Assembly (NCBI GenBank): GCA_965248605.1
Contig: CBDFJV010000007.1
Span: forward strand, 1,612,001 to 1,676,000
From: CAUZJF01 sp965248605
Lineage (GTDB): Bacteria; Chloroflexota; Dehalococcoidia; Lucifugimonadales; CAUZJF01
Length of the DNA stretch: 64,000 nt
Direction: 5' to 3'
Both the position numbers and the translations under genes were made by a program. Position 1 is the first letter of the stretch. Every line of letters starts with the position of its first letter. The notes under the pieces were generated by a model. The model did no database searches, was not told the DNA's origin, and saw nothing but the letters and a program-made list of their open reading frames with translations. Shown piece by piece: positions 33,136 to 41,208 of this stretch.

Positions 33136-33954
33136 TTGCCTATGGCACGTCGACGTTCGCTAGGTATGTTTGCTATTGCGGTCGCACTGTTTGTCGCTGG
33201 TGGCGGGACAATCCACGCTGACGGTGGCACCGTGACCCTGTCCCCGAGCCGCGATAACACTCTGTATGAGAACGCCGGCGGTACCGCAAGCAACGGTGCC
33301 GGGCAGCACATGTTTGCCGGCAACAACAGCGCGAGCTCGACGCGACGGGCCGTTCTCGCCTTCGATCTCGCGGACGCGGTGCCTTCGGGGTCGACGGTCG
33401 TGAGCGCGAGTCTCGAGCTGAGCATGTCTCGGTCTCAGCCGGGCGACCAGAGATTCGAGCTGCGGAGGCTCACGGCGGACTGGGGCGAAGGCACCTCTGG
33501 CGCCGAGGGCGCAGGAGGCTCCGGAGCCACGTCCACGCCGGGCGACGCGACCTGGATACACCGCTCGTACGATACTACCCTCTGGGCGAACCCTGGCGGC
33601 GATTTCTCCGAGACCGTCTCTGCAGCCGTCACGGTCGCAGGGGCCGGTCGATATATTTGGACCTCACCGCAAATGGCCACCGATGTTGAGAGGTGGCTCG
33701 ACGAGCCGTCCAGCAACTTCGGCTGGGTTGTCCTCGGCAACGAGTCCCAGGGCCAGACCGCGAAAAGGTTCGACTCGCGAGAAAACGCCATCGAAGCCAA
33801 CCGCCCGACGCTGACCATCGAGTTCACCCCGCTACCACCCGCAGTCGGCGATATGAGCGTCTCAGGTCTTGTTCTGGCGCTGTTGGCCTCAATGGGCGGG
33901 TTAGCGGCAATGGGAGGGCTTGCGATCATGAAACGAGGCCGGCGGCATGCGTAG
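33136..33954 (+). CDS. DNRLRE-domain exported protein, paralogue 2
   Basis: This is a shorter paralogue of the preceding protein: signal peptide, then one DNRLRE domain (LSPSRDNTLYENAGG, DATWIHRSYD, WTSPQMATDVERWLDEP, FDSRENA) and a short C-terminal hydrophobic helix followed by Lys-Arg-Gly-Arg-Arg, so it is probably membrane-anchored. It lacks the Thr/Pro stalk. TTG 33136 fits the upstream gaggga; ATG 33142 is the alternative. Its stop overlaps the start of the third paralogue by eight bases, which argues for one operon. Confidence 0.75.
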   Translation: MPMARRRSLGMFAIAVALFVAGGGTIHADGGTVTLSPSRDNTLYENAGGTASNGAGQHMFAGNNSASSTRRAVLAFDLADAVPSGSTVVSASLELSMSRSQPGDQRFELRRLTADWGEGTSGAEGAGGSGATSTPGDATWIHRSYDTTLWANPGGDFSETVSAAVTVAGAGRYIWTSPQMATDVERWLDEPSSNFGWVVLGNESQGQTAKRFDSRENAIEANRPTLTIEFTPLPPAVGDMSVSGLVLALLASMGGLAAMGGLAIMKRGRRHA

Positions 33955-36043
33955 ACGACCATTCGATTGCGCGGTCCTGGTCATATCTGTCCTCGCCTAC
34001 CTGGCGATAGCGGGCGGTGTGGCCGCCGACGTCGCGCCACAGGCGACCACGACGCTGAGCCCGAGCAAAGACAATACGCTGTACGAAGAGGCTCCCAGCA
34101 ATAGTAACGGGAGCGGGCAGAACATTTTCGCGGGACTGAGTGGGCAGGGCATACGTCGAGGGCTTATCGCGTTCGACATAGCCAGCAGTATCCCCGCTGG
34201 GTCCACGATCGACAGCGTCACATTCCGCGCACACGTATCAAAGAGATCCGCCCAAGACTCAGGCAGTCAGACCTATTCGCTCCACAAGGTGCTTGCCGAC
34301 TGGGGTGAGAGTTCGTCGGTCGGCGGTGGTTCAGGAGCGGGGGCGGCAACCAACGATGCTACGTGGGACCACCGGTTCTTCAGCTCAGCCAATTGGGACA
34401 CTGAGGGCGGTGATTTTGACGGCGTCGCGAGCGCCAGCACTTCTGTAGGCGGAACCGGCTTCTACACCTGGAGCTCGTCCCAGATGGTGGCAGACGTTCA
34501 GGCATGGCTCGATAGCCCATCTGACTTCGGTTGGCTGATCAAAGGAAACGAGACCGCGAGCCGGACCGCGAGGAGATTCGACAGTCGGGAGAACTCCAAC
34601 ACGAGCTTTCGGCCAACCTTGGATATCACGTTCACAGCACCGATAACGCTGTCTATCGGGAACGTGTCGGTCGACGAAGGTGCAGGAGCCGTCTCGCTGA
34701 CCATTACGTCGAGCATTGCTCCGGGCGCGGACGTCATGGTGAACTACTCGACATCCAACGGCACGGCCTCAGCGCCAAGCGACTACACCGCCACTTCAAA
34801 CACGGCGACGATTGCAGGCGGTACTACCTCTGCGGTACTCACGGTCCCGATCGGTGACGACGCTCTCGACGAGATGAACGAGACCTTCTCGGTCGCGCTC
34901 TCGAACCCGACTGGTGGAGCGGTCTTGAGCGGGACCGCGAACACTGCAACCGTGACCGTGGTCGACGACGATCTACCGCCCACGATAACGACTGAATCCA
35001 CGACGTCGGTCGTCGAAGGCGGCGACGGGACCACGACCACAGCCCAGGTAGTCGTCACACTATCGACAACGAGCAGTTTAGACGTAAGCGTCGACTACGG
35101 TACCGTCGACGGTACTGCCACGGCGGCCGACGGCGACTACACGCCTCCCGGAAGTACTCTCATCATCCCGGCGTCGAACATGACGGGGACGGTGTCCGTC
35201 GTGGTAAACGGCGACGACACCTTCGAGCTCGACGAGGCCTTCGATATTGTGTTCTCCAACGGGACGACCGCCAGCACAAGCACCGCGCTCACAATCACCC
35301 AGTCTACTACTGCGGTCACCATTCTCAACGACGATCCCTTACCGACCGTGTCTGCGCAGGCCTCGGCATCGGTCGACGAGGGCGACGCTGGGACGACCAC
35401 AACGGTCGACATTCTCGTGGCGCTGTCCGCCGCGATGCCCTTCAACGTAGGCGTCGACTACGCGACCGCCGATGGCACCGCGACCGCAGGGAGCGACTAC
35501 GTCGCCGTGACAGGAAGAGCGACGATCTCCGCCGGCAACACCACGACGACCGTAGTGGTCACCGTTCTCGGTGACGACGCTGTGGAAGGGAACGAGACGT
35601 TCGTTATTGCGTGGAGCAGTGCGACAACGTCGGCGACCACTACGCCGTTATCCTTCGGCAACGCGACGACCACCATTACAATCATCGACGATGAGGATGT
35701 CGTAGTCGTCCACGTCCCGCTGCTACCCGGTTTCAATCTCATCGGCATTCCCGTGATCTTCGAGACGACTACGCGGGCCCGCGATGTTGCTGCGGCGCTA
35801 CTGCCAGACGCCGTCGACATCACGCAAGGGCCTGTCGCCTCGATCCTCCAGTGGGACGGCAGCGGATATGGGAGCCCCTGGCTTCGCGACTTCCCCGACC
35901 AACCTGCCTCGAACTTCGAGATCGAGGCAGGCAAGGGGTACTTCGTGAGACTGCTAGCCCCTGTCGAAGGGAACGTCTGGTCTGTGACGGGCCAGCCCTT
36001 CGCGTCGCCGGTCACGTTGGACCTAGTAGACCGAAATCTTTGA
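33947..36043 (+). CDS. DNRLRE plus three Calx-beta domains, secreted multidomain protein
   Basis: This 698-residue protein has a signal peptide, a DNRLRE domain at about 35-228 (LSPSKDNTLYEE, DATWDHRFF, FDSRENS), and three Calx-beta-type domains at about 230-345, 346-463 and 464-585, each with the pattern VDEG, Asp-Tyr-Thr and a closing Val-x-Asp-Asp. Calx-beta domains bind calcium through acidic loops. A C-terminal module (about 590-698) begins LLPGFNLIGIPV and contains ILQWDGSGYG and GKGYFVRL. There is no C-terminal membrane helix, unlike the other paralogues, so it may be released or held by partners. A decayed copy of the C-terminal module lies downstream. Confidence 0.8.
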   Translation: MRRRPFDCAVLVISVLAYLAIAGGVAADVAPQATTTLSPSKDNTLYEEAPSNSNGSGQNIFAGLSGQGIRRGLIAFDIASSIPAGSTIDSVTFRAHVSKRSAQDSGSQTYSLHKVLADWGESSSVGGGSGAGAATNDATWDHRFFSSANWDTEGGDFDGVASASTSVGGTGFYTWSSSQMVADVQAWLDSPSDFGWLIKGNETASRTARRFDSRENSNTSFRPTLDITFTAPITLSIGNVSVDEGAGAVSLTITSSIAPGADVMVNYSTSNGTASAPSDYTATSNTATIAGGTTSAVLTVPIGDDALDEMNETFSVALSNPTGGAVLSGTANTATVTVVDDDLPPTITTESTTSVVEGGDGTTTTAQVVVTLSTTSSLDVSVDYGTVDGTATAADGDYTPPGSTLIIPASNMTGTVSVVVNGDDTFELDEAFDIVFSNGTTASTSTALTITQSTTAVTILNDDPLPTVSAQASASVDEGDAGTTTTVDILVALSAAMPFNVGVDYATADGTATAGSDYVAVTGRATISAGNTTTTVVVTVLGDDAVEGNETFVIAWSSATTSATTTPLSFGNATTTITIIDDEDVVVVHVPLLPGFNLIGIPVIFETTTRARDVAAALLPDAVDITQGPVASILQWDGSGYGSPWLRDFPDQPASNFEIEAGKGYFVRLLAPVEGNVWSVTGQPFASPVTLDLVDRNL

Positions 36044-36080
36044 AATGAGGGGTAGCCGAGATTGGCGTGCTACGACGACA

Positions 36081-36101
36081 GGGCGGGTTTCAAACCCGCC
36101 C
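36081..36101. repeat. GC-rich inverted repeat
   Basis: GGGCGGGTTTCAAACCCGCCC is a near-perfect palindrome, 37 bases after the stop of the Calx-beta gene. It may act as a terminator-like hairpin, or be a dispersed repeat. Confidence 0.5.
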
Positions 36102-36149
36102 CTACCAAGCCGTAACCTCAGAACCCTTCAATACTAGGATGTTGGACCA

Positions 36150-36383
36150 CTAGCCCCGGGATTCAACCTCGTCAGCGTGCCATTCGCCACGCCGCCGGCA
36201 GGCTACGACAGCAGAAGCTTGGCAACGGCCATCGGTCCGATCTCAACGGTACTTCGCTGGGACGGTGGGTTCACTGCGTGGCTATCGGACTTCCCCGACG
36301 CGCCCGCTGGCATCTTCCCGATCGAGCCGGACCGGGGCTACTTCTTGCGCGCCACGGAGACCGTCGCCGGCTTCCTTCCCTGA
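36150..36383 (+). pseudogene. Orphan copy of the C-terminal module of the Calx-beta protein
   Basis: The frame reads LAPGFNLVSVPFATPPAG, then STVLRWDGGFTAWLSDFPDAPAG and PDRGYFLRATET before a stop. It parallels the end of the upstream protein (PGFNLIGIPV, ILQWDGSGYG, WLRDFPDQPAS, GKGYFVRL). It has no start signal or upstream domains and is probably the remnant of a further paralogue or a duplicated exported module. Confidence 0.55.
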
Positions 36384-36497
36384 GACTGTCATCTCACTCG
36401 CGGCCCGAGGCCGCCCGATGCATCACGCTATTCGGGTCTGGCGATGCCTCATTGAGGTTAGAGGGTCAGACCGAGTACCCTGTGGCCGGAGGCCGAA

Positions 36498-36875
36498 GTG
36501 TTGCTGATATTGTTCGTTGGGGCCGGAGGATTCCTGGGAGCGATCGCCCGTTATTTGGTCGGTGGCTGGGTGCAGGACTTCCTCCAAAAACCCTCGTTCC
36601 CATACGGGACCCTCACGGTGAACGTCGTCGGATGCCTTCTCATCGGGATGCTCATGGGACTGGTCGAGAGCCGCCAGCTGTTCGGCCCGGAAATTAGAGG
36701 GTTCCTGCTGATCGGGCTGCTTGGCGGATTTACAACCTTCTCTACATTCGGCTATGAGACGATCGAGTTGATACGTGGCGGACAGGCCACCGCAGCAGTG
36801 GCAAATGTGACGCTCCAGGTTGGACTGGGCCTCGCGGCTGTTTGGGCCGGCTACAGTCTGTCGCGTTTCGCGTGA
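36498..36875 (+). CDS. crcB: CrcB/Fluc fluoride channel
   Basis: This 125-residue membrane protein has four helices. It has the Fluc signature GGFTTFSTFG (about residues 74-83), including the Phe box and Thr residues that line the fluoride pathway, and the conserved Asn in TVNVVGCLLIG. Fluc exports fluoride as a dual-topology dimer. It starts at GTG 36498 with ggagg five bases upstream. Only one copy is visible, as expected for homodimeric Fluc. I checked upstream for a fluoride riboswitch and found no convincing match. Confidence 0.9.
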   Translation: MLLILFVGAGGFLGAIARYLVGGWVQDFLQKPSFPYGTLTVNVVGCLLIGMLMGLVESRQLFGPEIRGFLLIGLLGGFTTFSTFGYETIELIRGGQATAAVANVTLQVGLGLAAVWAGYSLSRFA

Positions 36876-36983
36876 GCGTTTGACCTGTTCCTGAAGAGGG
36901 CCATCTGCTCTGCGTATCTGTTTGAGGGTCGCTCCAGAGATACAGTCAAGCGGTCGCCTAGAAATCGCCCGCACAAAACCTGA

Positions 36984-37724
36984 ATGCGCTTCCACATCCT
37001 CACCCTTTTTCCGAGCATGTTCACCAGCCCCTTCGACGAAGGCATCATGAAGCGTGCCCAGGACAAAGGACTAATCGATATTCGTGTTCATGACGTCCGC
37101 GACTTCTCCCACGACCGCCACCGGACCGTCGACGACTATCAGTTCGGCGGCGGGCCCGGCATGCTCTTGAAACCTGAGCCGCTGTTCGAGGCCGTCGAGA
37201 ACGTCATGCAGTCGACGGAGCTGGGCGAGTCGGCACCCGTGATTCTGCTAACGCCTCAAGGCCGGCTCCTGACGCAGAGCATCGTTGAAGAGCTGGCAAA
37301 GCCGACGGAGATCGTACTCATCTGCGGCCGCTATGAGGGGGTCGACGAGCGTGTACGGCAACACCTGGCCACCGACGAGATAAGCGTCGGCGACTACGTG
37401 CTCAGCGGCGGCGAAGTCGCGGCCATGGTGGTGATAGACGCCGTCTCGCGGCTGTTGGAAGGCGTCGTGGGCTCTATCGAGTCCACGCAGGACGATTCTT
37501 TCACGACCGGCCTGCTGCAGCACCCCCAGTACACGCGTCCGGCGGAGTTCCGCGACTGGGCCGTGCCTGAGGTGCTGCTGTCCGGAAACCATGCCGAGAT
37601 CGAGCGCTGGCGGCGGCGAGAGTCTCTTCGCCGGACCCTCGAACGGCGGCCGGACCTTCTCGACGGCGCGGAGCTATCCAAGGAAGACCTGCGATCTATC
37701 GAGGATCTGCGGGGCGAGCAGTAG
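36984..37724 (+). CDS. trmD: tRNA (guanine-N1)-methyltransferase TrmD
   Basis: This 246-residue knotted SPOUT enzyme makes m1G37 in tRNAs, preventing +1 frameshifting. Family segments include FHILTLFPSMFTSPFDEGI, DVRDFSHDRHRTVDDYQFGGGPGM, LTPQGRLLTQ, ICGRYEGVDERV and ISVGDYVLSGGEVAAMV with the SAM-binding knot loops. The usual rimM-trmD-rplS neighbours are absent; it follows crcB by 108 bases. This is a core gene with complete motifs. Confidence 0.95.
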   Translation: MRFHILTLFPSMFTSPFDEGIMKRAQDKGLIDIRVHDVRDFSHDRHRTVDDYQFGGGPGMLLKPEPLFEAVENVMQSTELGESAPVILLTPQGRLLTQSIVEELAKPTEIVLICGRYEGVDERVRQHLATDEISVGDYVLSGGEVAAMVVIDAVSRLLEGVVGSIESTQDDSFTTGLLQHPQYTRPAEFRDWAVPEVLLSGNHAEIERWRRRESLRRTLERRPDLLDGAELSKEDLRSIEDLRGEQ

Positions 37725-37904
37725 GCGTCGCCGTCGACGACATGCAAAGGACGGGTCCGAGAGGCTTGCTCTGGTAGGGCGCATCGCATGCGCCCGCATG
37801 CACGGGCGTGAATCGCAGAGCGGCAAACCTGTATGTCTGCCCGTAACGTTCAGAAGGTAAAGGAAGGCCTTCCCTTTACTGGCACCGAGCCAACCTGGCG
37901 TCGC

Positions 37905-38014
37905 TGTCATTGCGAGCACCGCGAGGAATCTTAAGTGACTCGATTGGCAACAGCGATCGTCATCTCAGACGGCCACTCTAGATTCTTCAATCGCTCCGCT
38001 CTTTCAGAATGACA
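37905..38014. repeat. Dispersed inverted-repeat element, copy B
   Basis: It runs from TGTCATTGCGAG to TTCAGAATGACA with inner gcgaggaatctt and tctagattcttc, the same layout as 28582-28684. It occupies most of the 329-base gap between trmD and the alkyltransferase, which holds no gene. Confidence 0.65.
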
Positions 38015-38053
38015 ATAAACTTGCTCCGCGTGCCCGGTGCGGCTGTCTCCGCC

Positions 38054-38611
38054 TCAGAATCCTACAAGGCGGGCTTGGCTTGCGCCCGACTCAAGATCGA
38101 GCAGGCGGCGCTTGAGGTCGAGCTGCGACGCCCCTCGGCCGAACCCACGGAGGCCGCCGTCGCTAGCGATCACACGATGGCACGGTACAACGATGGGCAG
38201 GCGGTTTCGGGCCATGGACTGCCCAGCGGCCCGGGCCGCGCGGGGCCGTCCCGCGCGAGCGGCGAGCCAGAGGTACGTGCGCGTCTGGCCCGCGGGAATC
38301 GACCTGCAGGCCTCCCAGGCGGAACGCAAGAAAGCCGGCGTGTCGGACACGTCGACGGCTTCTTCGTCGAAGTCCGTCTCGCCCGAAGCGAAATAGCGGT
38401 CGATGCGCTCCTTGAGACCGACGAATCGCTCGGGCGCGAACTCGGCATCGTGGGCTTCGCGGCCAAGCAAGGCGACGCAGTCGCCGGCCGAGGGCTGCGG
38501 TAGGGTCGTGCGCCTTATTCCACGACCAGTCGCCAAAAGCCCCATCCAGCCGAACTCGGTCTCAACGAAGTCATAGTACCGCGTCGGCGCAACCTTCGTC
38601 ATAGAGGCCAA
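38054..38611 (-). CDS. ogt: Methylated-DNA--protein-cysteine methyltransferase
   Basis: This 185-residue suicide repair protein transfers the alkyl group from O6-alkylguanine to its active Cys. The hallmark PCHRV (in IVVPCHRVIASDG) and the preceding helix-turn-helix with RAAGQSMARNRLPIV are present, followed by GLRGFGRG and the C-terminal LKRRLLDLE. An N-terminal ribonuclease-like domain is present, as in Ogt. Its start overlaps the end of the transglutaminase-like gene by 13 bases, so it is probably co-transcribed with the MoxR operon, though a functional link is not expected. Confidence 0.9.
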   Translation of the reverse strand: MASMTKVAPTRYYDFVETEFGWMGLLATGRGIRRTTLPQPSAGDCVALLGREAHDAEFAPERFVGLKERIDRYFASGETDFDEEAVDVSDTPAFLRSAWEACRSIPAGQTRTYLWLAARAGRPRAARAAGQSMARNRLPIVVPCHRVIASDGGLRGFGRGASQLDLKRRLLDLESGASQARLVGF

Positions 38612-41208
38612 AGTCTTCTAAAAGCTCGCCCCAGCAACGTGCCGCGAATTCCCTTCCAGGCCGTTGCCAACTCTTCGGTCTCGTCGTCCGACAAGTCTCG
38701 CTTGCCGTAGCGGCCGGCGGCAAATACACCGGCAATCCCCATGGCGCCAGTCGCCGCTGCCGGTACCGTGTTCCCGAGTGTGAAGGCATACTCATGCGGT
38801 GTCTCGTGAGGCTGCCGCTTGATCCCCGCGAATGTGCCGAACCGGCTAAGCTTGGTGTACGTAGCCTCGGCGACGGTGACGTTGGCGAGGCCGCGTCTCC
38901 AGATGAAAGCCGCTGTAAGCCAGGCGGCTGCGATAAGTGCCAACACGATGCCAAGAGGCAGCAAAAAGCCCGGAAGGCTACCGTCTATCGCAGGAGCGGC
39001 TTGTGCCCCTAACACCGTCTCCTCCGGCTCCGGAGCGCCGAGGTCGCCACACTCCTCTAGCATGAGGAAGAAATCGCCCCTCATCTCAGCCTCGAGACAT
39101 TCGATGCTCAACGTGTCGGATTCGGCCCCCGGGACCGGTAAGCCCCGAATATCCGGGAGATTGAGATTGTCGCCGTCGGCAGGCCCTTCCAGTGACCCGC
39201 GTCCGCTCACGGGCCATTTGGCCGTAGGTTCGAAGTCCATCCAACCATGGCCGGGGAAGTACGCCTGGACCCATCCGTGGCTATCGGAATCCCGCACCGC
39301 CCTACGCCCCTCGAGGTTCGCTGCCTCGCCGGGCGCGTACCCGGCCGCCATCCTTGCCGGGACACCGACGGTCCTGAGCATCACCGTCATCGCGGACGCA
39401 AAGTAGTCGCTGTAGCCGGTCTTGGTCTCGAACAGGAAGTGGTCGACCCCGTCCTGCCCCGCCGGCGGCTTTTCGATGTCTTGTGAATAGACGTACTCGT
39501 CGCCCCTGAGATGTTGCTGGATAGCCAATGCCTTCTCGATCGGCGTTTCCGTGTCCTTCGTAAGCTCAGCGGCCAGTTCCCCGACGCGTCCTGGCAATGA
39601 CGGTGGCAACTGCAGGTAGTGGTCCTTGATGAACCCGCTGTAAGTGGAGCCGGCGCCCAGCAGATCGAAATTCGTGGCGGTCGACACCAGGGTCCGGACG
39701 GCGTAGCTGTCGTTAGCATCGAACCGATCGGCGAATTTCCAGGAAACGACGTCCGGGATAGTGGGCGGCTTGCGCTCCAGCGTAACCTCGCTCAGTCGGC
39801 CGCCGCCTTCCCGCGCGATCTCTAGCAGGCGAAGGTCTTCCGGCAGCAGCCTGGCTATTTCCGATTCAACGAATCCCGACGAAGACAGACCAACCGTATT
39901 CCGCAGTTCCTTTGCGAGCTCCTGGACTTCCACCGGCAACATCCAGTCTCTTGCCGCTGAACGGATATTGATCTCGAATGAGAGCGGAAGAAGGATGTTC
40001 GCCTCGGCGTCTCGGCTTATCCACTCGAGGTTGCCACCCGTAAGGAGATCGTCGGAGTTGAACAACAACTGAATGTTCTGAAGCATCGGGACTCTTTGCA
40101 GCGACTCCTGGGGTGGGGGCGGTGCGACGTCGGTGACGACGTCCTGACTCCGTGTTTTGCCGGCGATCCAACCTTGCGACGTGTACTCACTGTAAGTGCG
40201 CGAGAGCCAGTATGTGGCAAGGTCGGAATTCGCCCACATGACGATATCGCCGCCGAAAGAGATCTTCCCCTGGAAGGGCAAAGTGCGGCCGAAGAACCGA
40301 CCGGACAGGTCTTTGCGGGACGCGATGCCCGAAAAGAGACGTGCGAACTCGTCTTCAAGCCCGGCCACGGGAGTCCGGCCGAGATTCCAGGCGTCCACTG
40401 CCGCGCTCGATACGTACACACGCAACGGTACGATCATTGCGACCACCAGTATGACAATGGAGAGTCCAGCGGTCGCTCTGGCCACCAGCCCGACGCTCGT
40501 GGCTGTGTATGAAACCCGGGTCAGCTTCCATTTGTCTTGCCGTTGAAGCAGACTTATCCTTGCAACGAGCAACATCGCGAGGAACATGAACAGTATGAAG
40601 ATGACGTCGACGCGGACGTCCATGAACAACAATCGGGTTGTGAAGTCTTTGGGGAGGAAGCTCAGGTTGGTGAAGATAGCGACGCCCGTCAGCACCAACG
40701 CTACCCATACATTCCCGAACCTGAAAAGGAAGTAGGAGCTGAGGAACCCCAGGAGCCACGCCAGCGTCAGCAGGATCAGAGTAAGCGGCAGCAGGTCGGT
40801 GCTGATCCCGCCGGTGACCGCCGCCTCCCACCAATCATCGAGGCGAGTCCAGACTTCACGGAGCCTGTCCGGCACCGGCTGGCTGGCAGTGAGGGCAGCC
40901 CCCTGCCAGAGCAAAATCACGAAACCGATCGCCAGGCCGGCGAGGAACGAAAGAGGCCAGGCTATTCGGACCTTAGCGAGCCCAAGACCAGCGAGAGACG
41001 CAGCGACAATCAACGCCATCATGCCGGGCGTGTCCACCCAGTCCGCCGCTTTCACCGTCCACACGACGACCGCCAGAGCGCCGGCGAGAATCGCAACCGT
41101 GTCCCAGCCCTGACTAGGAGTGTATCGGGCCACAAACTCACGGAGGGCCCTGCCCTCGATCGCCTCACCTCGCGCTGAATAAGATACGGCCGCTTCGGCT
41201 GAGCTCAT
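38599..41208 (-). CDS. TgpA-type transglutaminase-like membrane protein with Ser at the catalytic Cys position
   Basis: This 869-residue protein has an N-terminal bundle of about six membrane helices (residues 35-235), a large periplasmic/extracellular domain with a transglutaminase-like core (about 560-665), and one more helix near 755-780 followed by a cytoplasmic tail. In the core the family expects Cys in Gly-Tyr-Cys-Asp/Glu-Tyr/His-x-Ala-Ser, but here it reads TGYSDYFASAM with Ser600 (codon AGC). His644 (DSDSHGWVQAY) is present and the acidic residue is Glu660 (DFEPT). It is encoded with DUF58 and MoxR proteins, the usual trio, with overlapping genes. The Ser may make it an inactive or altered enzyme. 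Confidence 0.85.
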   Translation of the reverse strand: MSSAEAAVSYSARGEAIEGRALREFVARYTPSQGWDTVAILAGALAVVVWTVKAADWVDTPGMMALIVAASLAGLGLAKVRIAWPLSFLAGLAIGFVILLWQGAALTASQPVPDRLREVWTRLDDWWEAAVTGGISTDLLPLTLILLTLAWLLGFLSSYFLFRFGNVWVALVLTGVAIFTNLSFLPKDFTTRLLFMDVRVDVIFILFMFLAMLLVARISLLQRQDKWKLTRVSYTATSVGLVARATAGLSIVILVVAMIVPLRVYVSSAAVDAWNLGRTPVAGLEDEFARLFSGIASRKDLSGRFFGRTLPFQGKISFGGDIVMWANSDLATYWLSRTYSEYTSQGWIAGKTRSQDVVTDVAPPPPQESLQRVPMLQNIQLLFNSDDLLTGGNLEWISRDAEANILLPLSFEINIRSAARDWMLPVEVQELAKELRNTVGLSSSGFVESEIARLLPEDLRLLEIAREGGGRLSEVTLERKPPTIPDVVSWKFADRFDANDSYAVRTLVSTATNFDLLGAGSTYSGFIKDHYLQLPPSLPGRVGELAAELTKDTETPIEKALAIQQHLRGDEYVYSQDIEKPPAGQDGVDHFLFETKTGYSDYFASAMTVMLRTVGVPARMAAGYAPGEAANLEGRRAVRDSDSHGWVQAYFPGHGWMDFEPTAKWPVSGRGSLEGPADGDNLNLPDIRGLPVPGAESDTLSIECLEAEMRGDFFLMLEECGDLGAPEPEETVLGAQAAPAIDGSLPGFLLPLGIVLALIAAAWLTAAFIWRRGLANVTVAEATYTKLSRFGTFAGIKRQPHETPHEYAFTLGNTVPAAATGAMGIAGVFAAGRYGKRDLSDDETEELATAWKGIRGTLLGRAFRRLWPL

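Noticed and set aside
36420..36497. Fluoride riboswitch upstream of crcB
   Set aside because: A ggcgatg segment is present, but the matching CGCC arm and the conserved downstream pseudoknot sequence could not be placed.
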